The notes under the pieces are model-generated. The model did not search any database. It saw only the letters and a program-made list of their open reading frames with translations, and was not told the origin of the DNA. Made by a program: the position numbers and the translations under genes. Shown here piece after piece: positions 36,526 to 46,961 of a stretch of 64,000 nt of DNA; position 1 is the first letter of the stretch, and the number at the start of each line of letters is the position of its first letter. The stretch comes from Roseiarcus sp963772555 (lineage in GTDB: Bacteria; Pseudomonadota; Alphaproteobacteria; Rhizobiales; Beijerinckiaceae). The stretch lies in contig CAVYXQ010000007.1 in the NCBI GenBank assembly GCA_963772555.1, forward strand, positions 186,001 through 250,000. The letters are read 5' to 3'.

Positions 36526-37480
36526 TCACATCCCGAACAGACGCTCCGCGTTGCCGTACGCTATCCTCTCCCTGTCGGCGTTGCTGACCGGCAGCCGGTC
36601 GAGAAAGGCGCGGCCGTCCGCCATCGACTGGTAGGGATGGTCGGTCGAAAACATGATGCGGTCGACGCCGACCTCGAGCATCAGATCGAGAAATGTCGGC
36701 AGGAAGTTGAAACCCGAGAAGGTGTAGTGAACATTCTCCCTCAGGTAGGCGCTGACCGGCTTCTTGAGCCCGGTCATCTTCGGCGCCATGACGTCGACCC
36801 GCTGGAGCATGAACGGCAGCGATTCGCCCATGTGCCCGACGACGATCTGCAAGCGGGGATGCGCGTCGAAGACGCCGCCGAGAATCATCCTGAGCACATG
36901 CAGCGCGGTCTCGATGTGCCATCCCCATCCCGCGATCGCGATCATCTGACTGACCGCCGGCGACAGCCCGCCGTACCAGGCGTCGACCACGGGCTGAGGC
37001 GAGCGGGTCGGGTGGACGTAGATCGGATAGTTGAGCGCCTCGGCCCGCGCCAGAACGGGCCAGAAGAAACGGTCGTCGAGATAGCGGCCCCGGTGATGGC
37101 CGTTGATCATCACGCCTTTGAAGCCGCGATCCTGCGCCACGCGGTCGAGCTCGGCGACCGCGGCAGACGGATCGCCGACCGGCAGCGCGGCAAGACCGAA
37201 GAACCGGGTCGGATGACGCCGGACGGCTTCAGCCAGCGCGTCGTTCGTGTCGCGCGCGAAGCGCCGGGCGTCCTCGACATCCAGTTGCTCGACGCCGGGC
37301 GCCGTCAGCGACAGCGCCTGAACGTCGACGCCTGCGGCGTCCATCGCGACCACGCGCGCGTCGCCGATGTCGAGCAGCTCATCGATGAAGTCTTGCCGGC
37401 ATGTGCTCTTCGAGCGCGCTGGCCGCCCCGCGGAGAAAGTCGGACGTCGCAAAATGCTCCTCGAGAGCGATGGTGCGCAT
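36526..37480 (-). pseudogene. Amidohydrolase_2-family decarboxylase/hydrolase, frameshifted near the N-terminus
   Basis: The body belongs to PF04909 (dihydroxybenzoate/resorcylate-decarboxylase-like): FKGVMINGHHRGRYLDD, YPIYVHPTRS, VVGHMGESLPFMLQR and FSTDHPYQSM. The natural start is ATG 37480, where the frame reads MRTIALEEHFATSDFLRG, but it stops at a TGA near 37381. The rest (DELLDIGDARVVAMDAAGV) continues in another frame. One indel is needed. The metal-binding EEHF falls before it, so the enzyme would be inactive unless this is a sequencing error or programmed shift. Last gene of the catabolic operon. Confidence 0.78.
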
Positions 37481-37659
37481 GGGACAGGCTCCTTCGGAAC
37501 GAAATCGCGGCGCCAAAAAAAACAGGAGGGCGGCGCGCCATGAAGGGCTGGTCTCCGCCGCAATAGCCGGGCCGCGTCTGCGGGGCGGGCGGTCCGCGCG
37601 GTGGCCTCGACGCTTCCGCCCAGGCCCGCGCCCCGCCCGCGCCCGCGACTATTTTGTCC

Positions 37660-38355
37660 CTACTTCTTCTTCTGCCCCTTCACGTAGGCGATGTATCCCT
37701 CGACGTCTTTCGCCGGCTCGGCGTAGGCGTCGCCAAGCGCGCTCTTTACCGCGGACCAGTAGGTCCCGAGCCAACCGGGGATCGGGTAGTCGACGGCATG
37801 CAGGAATTCGAGGCTGCACGCGAATCGGATGTCGGCGATCGAGACGTGGTCGCCGCCGATGAAGGTCTTTCCGTGCAGATAGAAATTTCGGAACACGTCC
37901 AGCGTCTGGCCGACCGCCTCGGCTGCCGCCTTCTGCGCCTTGTCCTTCGCCGCCGGGTCGGCGTCGCTGGCGCCGACCTCGCCCGCATATTGCGGGAAGC
38001 CGAGAGCTCCATAGGTCGCGCGCGTGATATAGGGGTAGAGCGTGCCGACGATATAGAACATGGCGCTGTCCACCATCGCGCGCTTCTCGGGGTCGGTCGG
38101 ATAGAACCGGTCAAGGTGATGCTTGTTGCAGAGATACTGCATGATGGCGCAGCTCTCCCAAACGACGCCCTTCGGCAGATGCGGCGCCTCCATCATCGGC
38201 GTCAGATGCGCAGGGTTTTTCGCGAGAAACTCATCCGTCCGCGTCTTGCCGTAGACGTCGTCTTCGGTGAAGTCGAGCTTGGCCGCGCGCACGAAAACGC
38301 GCGCGGTCATATTGTTCACGCTGGGCTTGATGACATGCAGTTTGATCCCGGACAT
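37660..38355 (-). CDS. Glutathione S-transferase-like protein
   Basis: 231 aa. Thioredoxin-fold N-terminus (LHVIKPSVNNMTARVFVRAAKL) with the glutathione motif WESCAIMQYL, followed by an all-helical domain (FIGGDHVSIADIRFACSLE matches the conserved G-x-SIAD motif). GSTs conjugate glutathione to or isomerise small molecules. Within this operon it may act like maleylpyruvate isomerase. It lies 12 bp after the VOC gene. Confidence 0.87.
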   Translation of the reverse strand: MSGIKLHVIKPSVNNMTARVFVRAAKLDFTEDDVYGKTRTDEFLAKNPAHLTPMMEAPHLPKGVVWESCAIMQYLCNKHHLDRFYPTDPEKRAMVDSAMFYIVGTLYPYITRATYGALGFPQYAGEVGASDADPAAKDKAQKAAAEAVGQTLDVFRNFYLHGKTFIGGDHVSIADIRFACSLEFLHAVDYPIPGWLGTYWSAVKSALGDAYAEPAKDVEGYIAYVKGQKKK

Positions 38356-38367
38356 TGGGGCCTCCTC

Positions 38368-38985
38368 CTATTTGCTTTCGATGAGTTCGGGCGCGTGGCT
38401 GCGCCGGTAAGGATCCTTCGGCGACCGGTCCGCCGACAGGCTCTTGGTCGACGCCTTGACCAGGCTTTCTATGGCGTCGGCGAGATGGAGCTCGTTGATC
38501 GCGCGGTCGCCGCGGGCGACGCGCAGGTTATGCGCGGCGAAGAGCACGTCGGCGCGGGTGAAGCCCTCGGGCGCATCGAACTTCCAGCATGAGAGTTCGA
38601 TCAGGAGGCCGAGCGGGTCCTCGAAGTAGATGGCGTCGAAGATCATCCGGTCGCGCACGCCGGTGTTCGGGATGCCGCGCGTAGCCAGTCGCTCGACCGC
38701 CTGCATGAAGACGGCGCGCGAGACGTTGAAGGCCATGTGATGCACGCAGCCCGTGTCGGTCGGCGTGCGACGCTGCACGGGCTTGCGATCCTCGCGGGTG
38801 AAGATGGTGATGAGGCGTCCGTCGCCGGGATCGAAGTAGATGTGGCTCTCGCCGGCATTGTCGAGATTGGGTTGCTCGAAAATGAAAGGCATGCCGAGCA
38901 CGCCCTCCCAGAAGTCGATGGAAGTCTGCCGATCGGCGCCGACCAGAGTGATGTGGTGCAAACCCTGCGTCTGGAGCTTTTGCAT
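38368..38985 (-). CDS. VOC-superfamily protein, extradiol-dioxygenase-like
   Basis: 205 aa from ATG 38985, chosen for the AGGAGG eight bases upstream; an ATG at 39000 also overlaps the ligase stop. Two VOC modules provide the metal ligands: LHHITLVGADR, VHHMAFNVSR and Glu in LLIELSCWKF. This H-H-E set fits an iron or manganese dioxygenase or a lyase. The neighbouring ligase, GST and amidohydrolase suggest aromatic or ring-derived acids. Confidence 0.85.
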   Translation of the reverse strand: MQKLQTQGLHHITLVGADRQTSIDFWEGVLGMPFIFEQPNLDNAGESHIYFDPGDGRLITIFTREDRKPVQRRTPTDTGCVHHMAFNVSRAVFMQAVERLATRGIPNTGVRDRMIFDAIYFEDPLGLLIELSCWKFDAPEGFTRADVLFAAHNLRVARGDRAINELHLADAIESLVKASTKSLSADRSPKDPYRRSHAPELIESK

Positions 38986-38996
38986 AGGTCTCCTCC

Positions 38997-40304
38997 TCAT
39001 GGCTTTTCGACGAGTTTGGACTTGTATTCGCTGCGCGGCAAGCTTCCCGCGGGCGCGAGCTCGATCTCCGTGGCGACCAGAAGCTTGTCGCGCAGGCGAG
39101 CGCGGATGCGCTCCGCCAGTCCTTCGAGTTCGGCCCCCTGCGTGACCTCGACGCGGACCGGCAGCGGCGGCTCCTGTCTCACGCCCTTGTCGCGCGGACG
39201 GATCATGACGATTCCGGCGACGGCGGGGGCGAATTCGTTGACGACCTCGCGGACCGCCGAGGGAAAGACATTGACACCCCGCACGATCAGCATGTCGTCG
39301 GTGCGGCCGATGCAGCGCACCCGTGGGCTGGTGCGCCCGCAGGCGCAACGGCGAACGGTCATCCGAACGTGATCGCGGGTGCGGAAGCGCAAGAGCGGAG
39401 CAGAGCGATTGACGAGATGGGTGAGCACGAGTTCGCCTTCCGCCCCGTCGACGATCGGCTTCTCCGCCTCCGTCGCCGGGTCGATCAGCTCGAAATGGAC
39501 GAAGCCGCGGCCGCTGAAGTGCATCCCGGCCTTTGCTTCGCACTCGCCCCAAAGGGAGACGGAAATGTCGCCGATGCCCATCGCCTCGGTGACGCTCGCG
39601 CCCCAGGCCTCTTCGAGCTTGGCGCGCATCGCCGGCTCGCCGCCGCCCGGCTCTCCCGCCACCATGACCCGCTTCACGCTCGAGTTGACGAGATCCATGC
39701 CGCGCTGACGCGCCCATTCCGCGAGATGGAAAGCGTAGGACGGGGTCATCACGACGACCGTCGGCTTCAGGAGATCGACCGCCGCCATCAGCCGCTCGGT
39801 GTTGCCGGAGCCGACCGGGATGTGACAAAGGCCGAGGCGGTCGAAAGCCGCAAGCGCGGCGCCGGCGACGAAGGGGCCGGCGTTGTAGGTGGAGACGATG
39901 CGCTCGCCGCGCGTGATCCCTGATGCCGCATAAGTCCGCGCTGAGGTTCGCACCCAGACGTCGAGGTCCGCGGCGACGAGCGGGATGTAGCTCGGCGTCC
40001 CGGTCGTGCCGCTCGTCGAATAGATGCGGGCGACGTCTTCGAGGCGCGCGGTCAAGTGCGCGCCGATCGGCTCATCAGGGGTTCGCGTGGCGCGAAGCTC
40101 GTCCTTCTCCGTCATCGGCAGCGCGGCGATCGCCTTGAGGCCGCCGACCGCGCCGTGCTTCGCGAAGCCCGCGCGCTCGAGCTTGCCGCGATAGAAGCGC
40201 GAATGCTCGAACAGATATTCGATCTGCTTCAGATAAAGCGGCGCGTCCAGCCGCGCCTGCTCCTCCCAGGGCGCCTGCTCGATCTCCGGATCGACCATCG
40301 GCAT
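38997..40304 (-). CDS. Phenylacetate-CoA-ligase-type AMP-forming CoA ligase
   Basis: 435 aa, the length of PaaK-type ligases. P-loop YSTSGTTGTPSYIPL, TPSYAFHLAE, the adenylate motif TEAMGIGDISVSLWGE, LVLTHLVNRSAPLLRFRTRD, the hinge RTDDMLIVRGVNVFPS and the catalytic Lys region SLPRSEYKSKL. It activates a carboxylic acid, probably aromatic, to its CoA ester. Its start overlaps the citryl-CoA-lyase-like gene by one base (TGATG). The substrate cannot be told from sequence. Confidence 0.9.
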   Translation of the reverse strand: MPMVDPEIEQAPWEEQARLDAPLYLKQIEYLFEHSRFYRGKLERAGFAKHGAVGGLKAIAALPMTEKDELRATRTPDEPIGAHLTARLEDVARIYSTSGTTGTPSYIPLVAADLDVWVRTSARTYAASGITRGERIVSTYNAGPFVAGAALAAFDRLGLCHIPVGSGNTERLMAAVDLLKPTVVVMTPSYAFHLAEWARQRGMDLVNSSVKRVMVAGEPGGGEPAMRAKLEEAWGASVTEAMGIGDISVSLWGECEAKAGMHFSGRGFVHFELIDPATEAEKPIVDGAEGELVLTHLVNRSAPLLRFRTRDHVRMTVRRCACGRTSPRVRCIGRTDDMLIVRGVNVFPSAVREVVNEFAPAVAGIVMIRPRDKGVRQEPPLPVRVEVTQGAELEGLAERIRARLRDKLLVATEIELAPAGSLPRSEYKSKLVEKP

Positions 40305-41095
40305 CAGCCGGCTCCCGAATCGGCGACATGGGCGATCGCCTCCTCGCCCTTCGAGGCGAGCAGGAAGCCGATCGGCGTTTCCTGCTCCTCGATGAGATGG
40401 GCGATGAGCCCGGCCGTACGCGCCAGGATCGGAACGGCCCGGATGAGGGCCGGCGGGACGTCGGCGTCGCTGAGCGTGGCCGCGATCGCCATCGAGACGT
40501 TCATCGGCAGCGGCTTTTTCCATGCTTCCGCCGCCGCCTTGGTCAGCGCGACCGCCGCCTCCACCGAACGGCCGGCGACGCCGCGCTCGCGCGCCAGCGC
40601 GATCATCCGCTCGGCGCGCGGATCGACGGGTTTATGCAGCGGATGGCCGTAGCCGGGCAACGGCCGGCGGGCCTCGCGATGCTCGCGCGCCACAGCAAGC
40701 GCCGCCTCGTCGAGCGAACCGGCCACGGGAACGCGCGCCAGCACATCGTCGATCAGCGCCCGGCACAGATCGGCCGCGCCGAGGATCACCGTGCCGCAGC
40801 CCAGCACCCCCGCCGCAACCGCGCCCTGCAGCGCGGCGGGATCGGCGGCGTAGGTCATCCGCGCCGCCTGGACCGACGGCGTCAGGCCATGTTCGGCGAT
40901 GGCGATCAGCGCGAGATCGAGGAAGAAGCGCTGGTCCTCGCTCGGCATGCGGCCGGTCGCGGCGAGGAAGAAGAATTCGGTGAACGTCGCGCCGCCCATG
41001 AGATCACGAGCGAGGTCGCGGCCGCGGACCGACACCTTGTCCGGGGAAGCCGCGGCGATCGCCGTCCTGGCCGCTCCCGGCTTGCCGATCAGCAT
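40304..41095 (-). CDS. Short citrate-synthase-family protein (citryl-CoA-lyase-like)
   Basis: 263 aa, much shorter than citrate synthase (about 430). Conserved blocks: VRGRDLARDLMGGATFTEFFFLAATGRMP and the catalytic His region LPGYGHPLHKPVDPRAERM. Citryl-CoA lyases and related short enzymes cleave or form C-C bonds of (acyl)citryl-CoA. In this operon it may split or condense a CoA intermediate with an oxoacid. It is the first gene, 93 bp from the divergent GntR gene. Confidence 0.82.
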   Translation of the reverse strand: MLIGKPGAARTAIAAASPDKVSVRGRDLARDLMGGATFTEFFFLAATGRMPSEDQRFFLDLALIAIAEHGLTPSVQAARMTYAADPAALQGAVAAGVLGCGTVILGAADLCRALIDDVLARVPVAGSLDEAALAVAREHREARRPLPGYGHPLHKPVDPRAERMIALARERGVAGRSVEAAVALTKAAAEAWKKPLPMNVSMAIAATLSDADVPPALIRAVPILARTAGLIAHLIEEQETPIGFLLASKGEEAIAHVADSGAG

Positions 41096-41142
41096 GCCTC
41101 TCCTCCCGACGGCTGCGCGCCTTCACGCGGCGCGCGAATTGG

Positions 41143-41164
41143 TGTAGGACGATTGTAGGACAAT
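41143..41164. promoter_or_regulatory. Palindromic GntR-type operator ATTGT-agg-ACAAT with repeat
   Basis: A perfect 5-bp dyad (41152-41164) with the FCD/GntR layout (TTGT-n3-ACAA). The unit tgtaggac is also repeated in tandem 11 bp apart (41143-41150, 41154-41161). It lies between the divergent GntR gene and the catabolic operon. Confidence 0.7.
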
Positions 41165-41187
41165 ATCAGAGGGAGCCGGCGTGTCAA

Positions 41188-41940
41188 ATGGCGCGGCGGG
41201 AACTCGCGATGGGGGCCGGGACCATGGACGGCGCGGTCGATCAGGCCGAGGGGCTCGCAGCCTCCGGACCGCCCGCGCACGGCGCGACCGTCGCCTTCAT
41301 TGTCGAGCGGCTGCGTGAGGACATTCTGTCCGGCGGCCTCGCGCCAGGCTCACGCCTCGTCGAATGTGATTTGACCGCCCGTTTCCGAGTGAGCCGCGGT
41401 CCGGTGCGCGAAGCTTTGCGCCGTCTCGCCGCCGAGGGGCTGATCGAGCACTGGCCGCATCGCGGCGCGCTGGTCCGGCGTCTGTCGGCGCGCGCCATCC
41501 GCGAGCTCTTCCAGATTCGCGTCGAGATCGAGCAGCTCGCCGCGCGTCTGGCCGCCGAGTCCGACGATGCCGAAGCCCGCGCCCGTTTCGCCCAGGCGAT
41601 CGGCCCGATCTTCGCCGACGGCGCGCGCCGCGGACTGGATTACCTTGCCGAGAACGCGGCGTTCCACGCGGCGGTGATGTCTCTCTCGGGAAATCTTCAG
41701 CTGAACGATCTCGCCATGCGTCTGCAGCTGCCGCTTATCATGGCGCAGGTCGGCGACATTCTCACTCCTGAGGTGCTCAAGGCGTCGGTCCGCGAGCATC
41801 GCGCGATCGCCAGGGCCATTCTCGGTCGCGATCCGGCAGCCGCGGGCGCGCTGATGCGCGCCCACCTCGAACGCGCCGCCGCGCTGGCGCTGGCGCGGCG
41901 GACTGCCGACGCCATCGATAAGAACATTCCGGCTGGCTAA
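41188..41940 (+). CDS. GntR-family regulator, FadR-C (FCD) type
   Basis: 250 aa (start 41188; 41209 or 41224 are possible). Winged helix at 33-95: IVERLREDILSGGLAPGSRLVE, then RFRVSRGPVREALRRLAAEGLIEHWPHRGALV. The helical FCD effector domain follows (IRVEIEQLAARLAAE, AFHAAVMSLSGN, EHRAIARAILGRD). FCD regulators usually sense small organic acids and repress catabolic genes. It is divergent from the operon at 36.5-41.1 kb, with a matching operator in between. Confidence 0.93.
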   Translation: MARRELAMGAGTMDGAVDQAEGLAASGPPAHGATVAFIVERLREDILSGGLAPGSRLVECDLTARFRVSRGPVREALRRLAAEGLIEHWPHRGALVRRLSARAIRELFQIRVEIEQLAARLAAESDDAEARARFAQAIGPIFADGARRGLDYLAENAAFHAAVMSLSGNLQLNDLAMRLQLPLIMAQVGDILTPEVLKASVREHRAIARAILGRDPAAAGALMRAHLERAAALALARRTADAIDKNIPAG

Positions 41941-42217
41941 CCTTCCGCGAGTGTCGGCTCGCGCATGTCGCGGCGTGAGGCTGTCAAATGGAAGCGGTTG
42001 CGGAAGCGTTTCGGCGTGTTAGGCTAACGCGCCGGACGGCTGAGGCGACCGCAACTGCGGCGACCGGAAAAAGAAGCGCGCTGATAGAGCTCGGGAGGCG
42101 ACGTGCACGCGATTGCCGACGGTGCCGGATGAAGAGCATTTCGGTCGCCGGGCGTTCGGTGATCGCCAGCGCGAGCCAGAATGCTCGGCTCGCGACGCCC
42201 TCCTCTGCGAGACGCCA
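41941..42217. other. Regulatory region of the sugar ABC operon
   Basis: 277 bp with no gene. It holds the LacI-like operator listed separately. The open frame running in from 42113 to the ATPase start is a shadow. Confidence 0.5.
41989..42012. promoter_or_regulatory. LacI-family-like operator, two overlapping sites
   Basis: TGGAAGCGGTTGCG fits the LacI-family pattern TG-n-AA-n-CG-n-TT-n-C, and a partial second copy (GGAAGCGTTTC) begins 13 bp later. It lies about 215 bp before the ATPase gene. No LacI-family gene is in the window. Confidence 0.4.
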
Positions 42218-43754
<1,537 letters not shown>

Positions 43755-43762
<8 letters not shown>

Positions 43763-44807
43763 CGCCGCGCCCGTCCGGGAGTTTTCGGCCGCTCCGCGTC
43801 CCGCCTGGCGGCGCATCGATCTCTTCGCCATCGCCGTCCGCTTTCAGAGCGTCATCGGCCTCGTGGTGGTGGCCATCGGCGGCGTCATCTTCTCGCCCCG
43901 CAGGCACGGCCTCATCCTGTTCCTCGCGCCCGACAACATGGCCAATATCGTTCGCGCCGTGTCCGAGACGGGCATCATCGCCGTCGGCATGACCTTTGTC
44001 ATCGTCACCGCCGGTATCGATCTCTCGGTCGGCGCGCTCCTGAGCCTTTCCAGCGTCTTGACCGCGACCATAATGACCACGGCCGGCTGGGGCCTCATCC
44101 CGACGGTTCTCTTTGTCGTCGCCTGCGGCGCCGCCTTCGGCGCGGTTCAGGGCGGCATCTCGACCCGCTTCCGCCTCGAACCGTTCATCGTGACCCTCGC
44201 CGGTCTGCAGGTCGCGCGCGGCCTCGCGCTGGTGATTTCCGGCAATCAATACATCAACATTTCCTACGGCAATGGCCCGGGCCTCGCGCCGCCGGTCTTC
44301 GCCATTCTCGGCGACCGTCTGTTCAACAACACCGTCCCGGTCGCGACGCTCGTCTTCGTCGTTGTCGCCGCCGTCGCCACCTTCATCCTGAATTTCACCC
44401 GCTTCGGCCGCTACGTGTTCGCGGTCGGCGGAAACGAGCGGGCGGCGCGGCTCTCCGGCGTGCCGGTGACGCTCGTCAAGATTTCGGTCTACGCCATTAC
44501 CGGCCTCGTCTCGGCGATCGCCGGCATCGTTCACGCCGGACAATTCAATTTCGGCAGCGCCAACGACGGCACCGGCTACGAGCTGACTGCGATCGCCGCC
44601 GTCGTCATCGGCGGCACGAGCCTCTTCGGCGGCTCAGGCTCGATGGTCGGCACGGTCGCCGGCGCAATCATGCTTGGCGCGCTCGCCAACGTCCTGCAGC
44701 TCAACAACATCAACGCGGCGCTGCAGTTGCTGGCGACCGGCGCGATCATCGTGCTCGCCGCGGTTCTTCAGTCTCTCGTCCGTCGCCGCGAGGGATTGGG
44801 TCGTTAG
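43755..44807 (+). CDS. Sugar ABC transporter, permease (RbsC/YtfT type)
   Basis: 350 aa, about eight to ten membrane helices. The family block GMTFVIVTAGIDLSVGALLSLSS and the EAA-like region GGNERAARLSGVPVTLVKISVYAI are clear, as is AAVVIGGTSLFGGSG. It forms the membrane channel for the importer with the neighbouring ATPase and binding protein. A short GC-rich structured gap follows before the binding-protein gene, which may raise expression of the latter. Confidence 0.94.
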
Positions 44808-44889
44808 GCGCGACGCAACAACGAAGGTCGGGGACCGGCGAAGGCCGGCGATACGGCCGAACTCGAAACGATCAGCCAAGGAGCAAGTC

Positions 44890-45879
44890 ATGGTCTCTGC
44901 AATCTCGAAGAAGTACCCGGCCTTCGCGCTCGGCGCGGGTGCGCTCGCGCTCGCGGTCGCGACGGCGAACGCGGCGCCGCTCGTCAAGGAATGCGGCAAG
45001 GACGGCAAGTTTGTCATCGGCTTCTCGCAGGCCAACAACGCCGAACCCTATCGCCAGCATGTCAACGACGAACTGACGGCGGCGGCGAAGAAAGTGCCGC
45101 AATTCACCCTGCAGATTGCCGACGGCGCCGGCAACGTGAACACCCAGACCTCGCAGATGGACAATTTCATCACCCAGAAGGTCGACCTCATTCTCATCTC
45201 GCCGTTTGAGGCGGCGCCGCTGACGCCTGTGGTCGCGCGCGCGATGAAGGCGGGCATCCCGGTCATCGAACTCGACCGCAAGACGATTGGCGACCCTGGC
45301 AAGGACTATACGGCGTTCATCGGCGGCGACAATTTCAAGATCGCCGAGGAAGCCGGCAAGTACGTCGCAGATAAGCTCCTGCCCCAGGGCGGCGAGGTCG
45401 CGGTGCTGGAAGGCCTTCCGAGCTCGACGCCGGCGGTCGAACGGCTCAACGGCTTCAAGGCCGGGGTGAAGGAAAATGCGAAGATCGAAGTCGTCGCCGA
45501 GCAGGCGGCCGACTGGCTGCCGGACAAAGCCCAGACCGCTTTCGCCGCGATGCTGCAGGCCCATCCGAACATCCAGGCGGTCTATGCGAGCAACGACATG
45601 ATGGCCGCCGGCGCGCGGCTCGCGGCCAAGGGCGCCGGCAAGAAGGACGGCGACATCAAGATCCTCGGGACCGACGGCCTGCCGGGACCGGCGGGCGGCA
45701 TTCGCGCCGTCGCCGAAGGCGAGTGGGCGGCGACCTTCACCTACCCGACCGGAGGGCCTGAGGCGATCGACATGGCGAAGGCGATCCTGCTCGACTGCGC
45801 CGAGAGCGTGCCGCCGGTCGTCACCGTCGCAACGACGGCGATAACGCCCGACAACGCCAAGTCGATGATGGGCAAGTAA
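44890..45879 (+). CDS. Sugar ABC transporter, periplasmic binding protein (YtfQ-like)
   Basis: 329 aa from ATG 44890 (AAGGAG upstream). Signal peptide about residues 1-28 (ALGAGALALAVATANA). The periplasmic type I fold shows FVIGFSQANNAEPYRQH, QKVDLILISPFEAAPL, PVIELDRK, and ILGTDGLPGP. Its start and binding residues are close to YtfQ, a galactofuranose binder. With dgoK/dgoA elsewhere in the window, galactose-type sugar uptake is a reasonable guess. Confidence 0.92.
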   Translation: MVSAISKKYPAFALGAGALALAVATANAAPLVKECGKDGKFVIGFSQANNAEPYRQHVNDELTAAAKKVPQFTLQIADGAGNVNTQTSQMDNFITQKVDLILISPFEAAPLTPVVARAMKAGIPVIELDRKTIGDPGKDYTAFIGGDNFKIAEEAGKYVADKLLPQGGEVAVLEGLPSSTPAVERLNGFKAGVKENAKIEVVAEQAADWLPDKAQTAFAAMLQAHPNIQAVYASNDMMAAGARLAAKGAGKKDGDIKILGTDGLPGPAGGIRAVAEGEWAATFTYPTGGPEAIDMAKAILLDCAESVPPVVTVATTAITPDNAKSMMGK

Positions 45880-46202
45880 ATATCCTCAGCGAAGCCGGAA
45901 GTTTCAGGTCGTGAGCCGCTCGAAGCGGCAGGAGGGGTCGCGCTGGCGCGGCCCCTTGACCTGAACGCGGCATGATCAACGCCAGAGATTCGATTGCTCG
46001 AGTTCTCTGATCGTCGCCCCGCTTCGGCGAATGGCGTCTGTTTGCGAATTGCCGTCATCCCATCGGGTCGTCGTCTTCGTACGGCAGCTTTCCTCAAAGC
46101 GCTCCCTGGCTGAAGCCGACTGATTTGGCTTTGACCCCACGACGGCAACCAGGCCGTCGGCCTCGCCTTGACGCAACCTCCACGACTGATACGACCGGGC
46201 CG
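45880..46202. other. Intergenic between two ABC operons
   Basis: Contains the branched RNA-like element listed next. Short minus-strand frames look like shadows. No gene is supported. Confidence 0.5.
45905..45963 (+). terminator. Branched stem-loop downstream of the binding-protein gene
   Basis: Outer stem caggtc/gacctg encloses two hairpins: gccgct-cga-agcggc (45915-45929) and ggggtcgcg-ctgg-cgcggcccc (45934-45955, one G-T pair). This three-way arrangement sits 26 nt after the stop. No U-run follows, so it could be a stabiliser, a Rho-linked end or a small structured RNA. Confidence 0.5.
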
Positions 46203-46961
46203 ATGTCGCTGCCCACGCCGCCGGCCCTTCTCGTCGACCGCCTCGCCAAGACCTTCGGCGGCCTCAAGGCAGTGGACGACGTGTCGTTCCGTGTTTCCCA
46301 GGGCGAGATCGTAGGGCTCCTGGGCCCGAACGGCGCCGGCAAGACGACGACGATCAACATGATCCTTGGCGTTCTCGAGCCCACGTCCGGGCGGATCGAG
46401 ATTTGGGGCGTCGACCTCCGCCGCGCCCGCAGCGCGGCGCTGGCGGAGACGAATTTCGCCGCCGTTTACGCACCGCTTCCGGGCAATCTGACGGTCGAGC
46501 AAAACCTTCGCGTCTTCGGCATGATCTACGAGGTCGCCAATCTCTCCGAGCGGATCGAGGAGCTCTTGAAAACCTACGACCTCGTCAGGTATCGCCGGAC
46601 CAAGGCGGGAGTGCTTTCGTCCGGCGAACAGACGCGGCTCGGCCTCGCCAAGGCGATGCTGAACCGCCCGCGACTCCTGCTGCTCGACGAGCCGACGGCT
46701 TCGATCGATCCTTCCGCCGCGCGCGACATCCGCGCCGGCATCGCCGATATGGTCGAAGGCGGCCATTGCGGGGTCCTCTGGACCAGCCACAACATGGTCG
46801 AGGTCGAGGCGGTGTGCGACCGGGTGCTCTTCCTCTCGCATGGGCGAATCGTGCTCGAAGGCGATCCGAAGACGCTTCCTGACGAGCATGGCGTCGCCAG
46901 CCTGGACGATCTTTTCGTGTCGGTGGCGCAGGAAGCGCTTCGACAGGGCGCGCTGCCGTGA
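46203..46961 (+). CDS. ABC transporter ATP-binding protein (exporter type)
   Basis: 252 aa from ATG 46203. Walker A LLGPNGAGKTTTINMIL, a variant signature LSSGEQTRLGLAKAM (LSSGE in place of LSGGQ) and Walker B LLLLDEPTASIDP, then WTSHNMVEVEAVCD. The NodI/DrrA subfamily powers ABC-2 exporters. The stop overlaps the GTG start of the permease gene by 4 nt. The substrate is unknown. Confidence 0.92.
   Translation: MSLPTPPALLVDRLAKTFGGLKAVDDVSFRVSQGEIVGLLGPNGAGKTTTINMILGVLEPTSGRIEIWGVDLRRARSAALAETNFAAVYAPLPGNLTVEQNLRVFGMIYEVANLSERIEELLKTYDLVRYRRTKAGVLSSGEQTRLGLAKAMLNRPRLLLLDEPTASIDPSAARDIRAGIADMVEGGHCGVLWTSHNMVEVEAVCDRVLFLSHGRIVLEGDPKTLPDEHGVASLDDLFVSVAQEALRQGALP

Noticed and set aside
37495..37530. 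Terminator before the amidohydrolase (run of eight A on the plus strand)
   Set aside because: On the minus strand an eight-T run exists but no stable stem directly precedes it.
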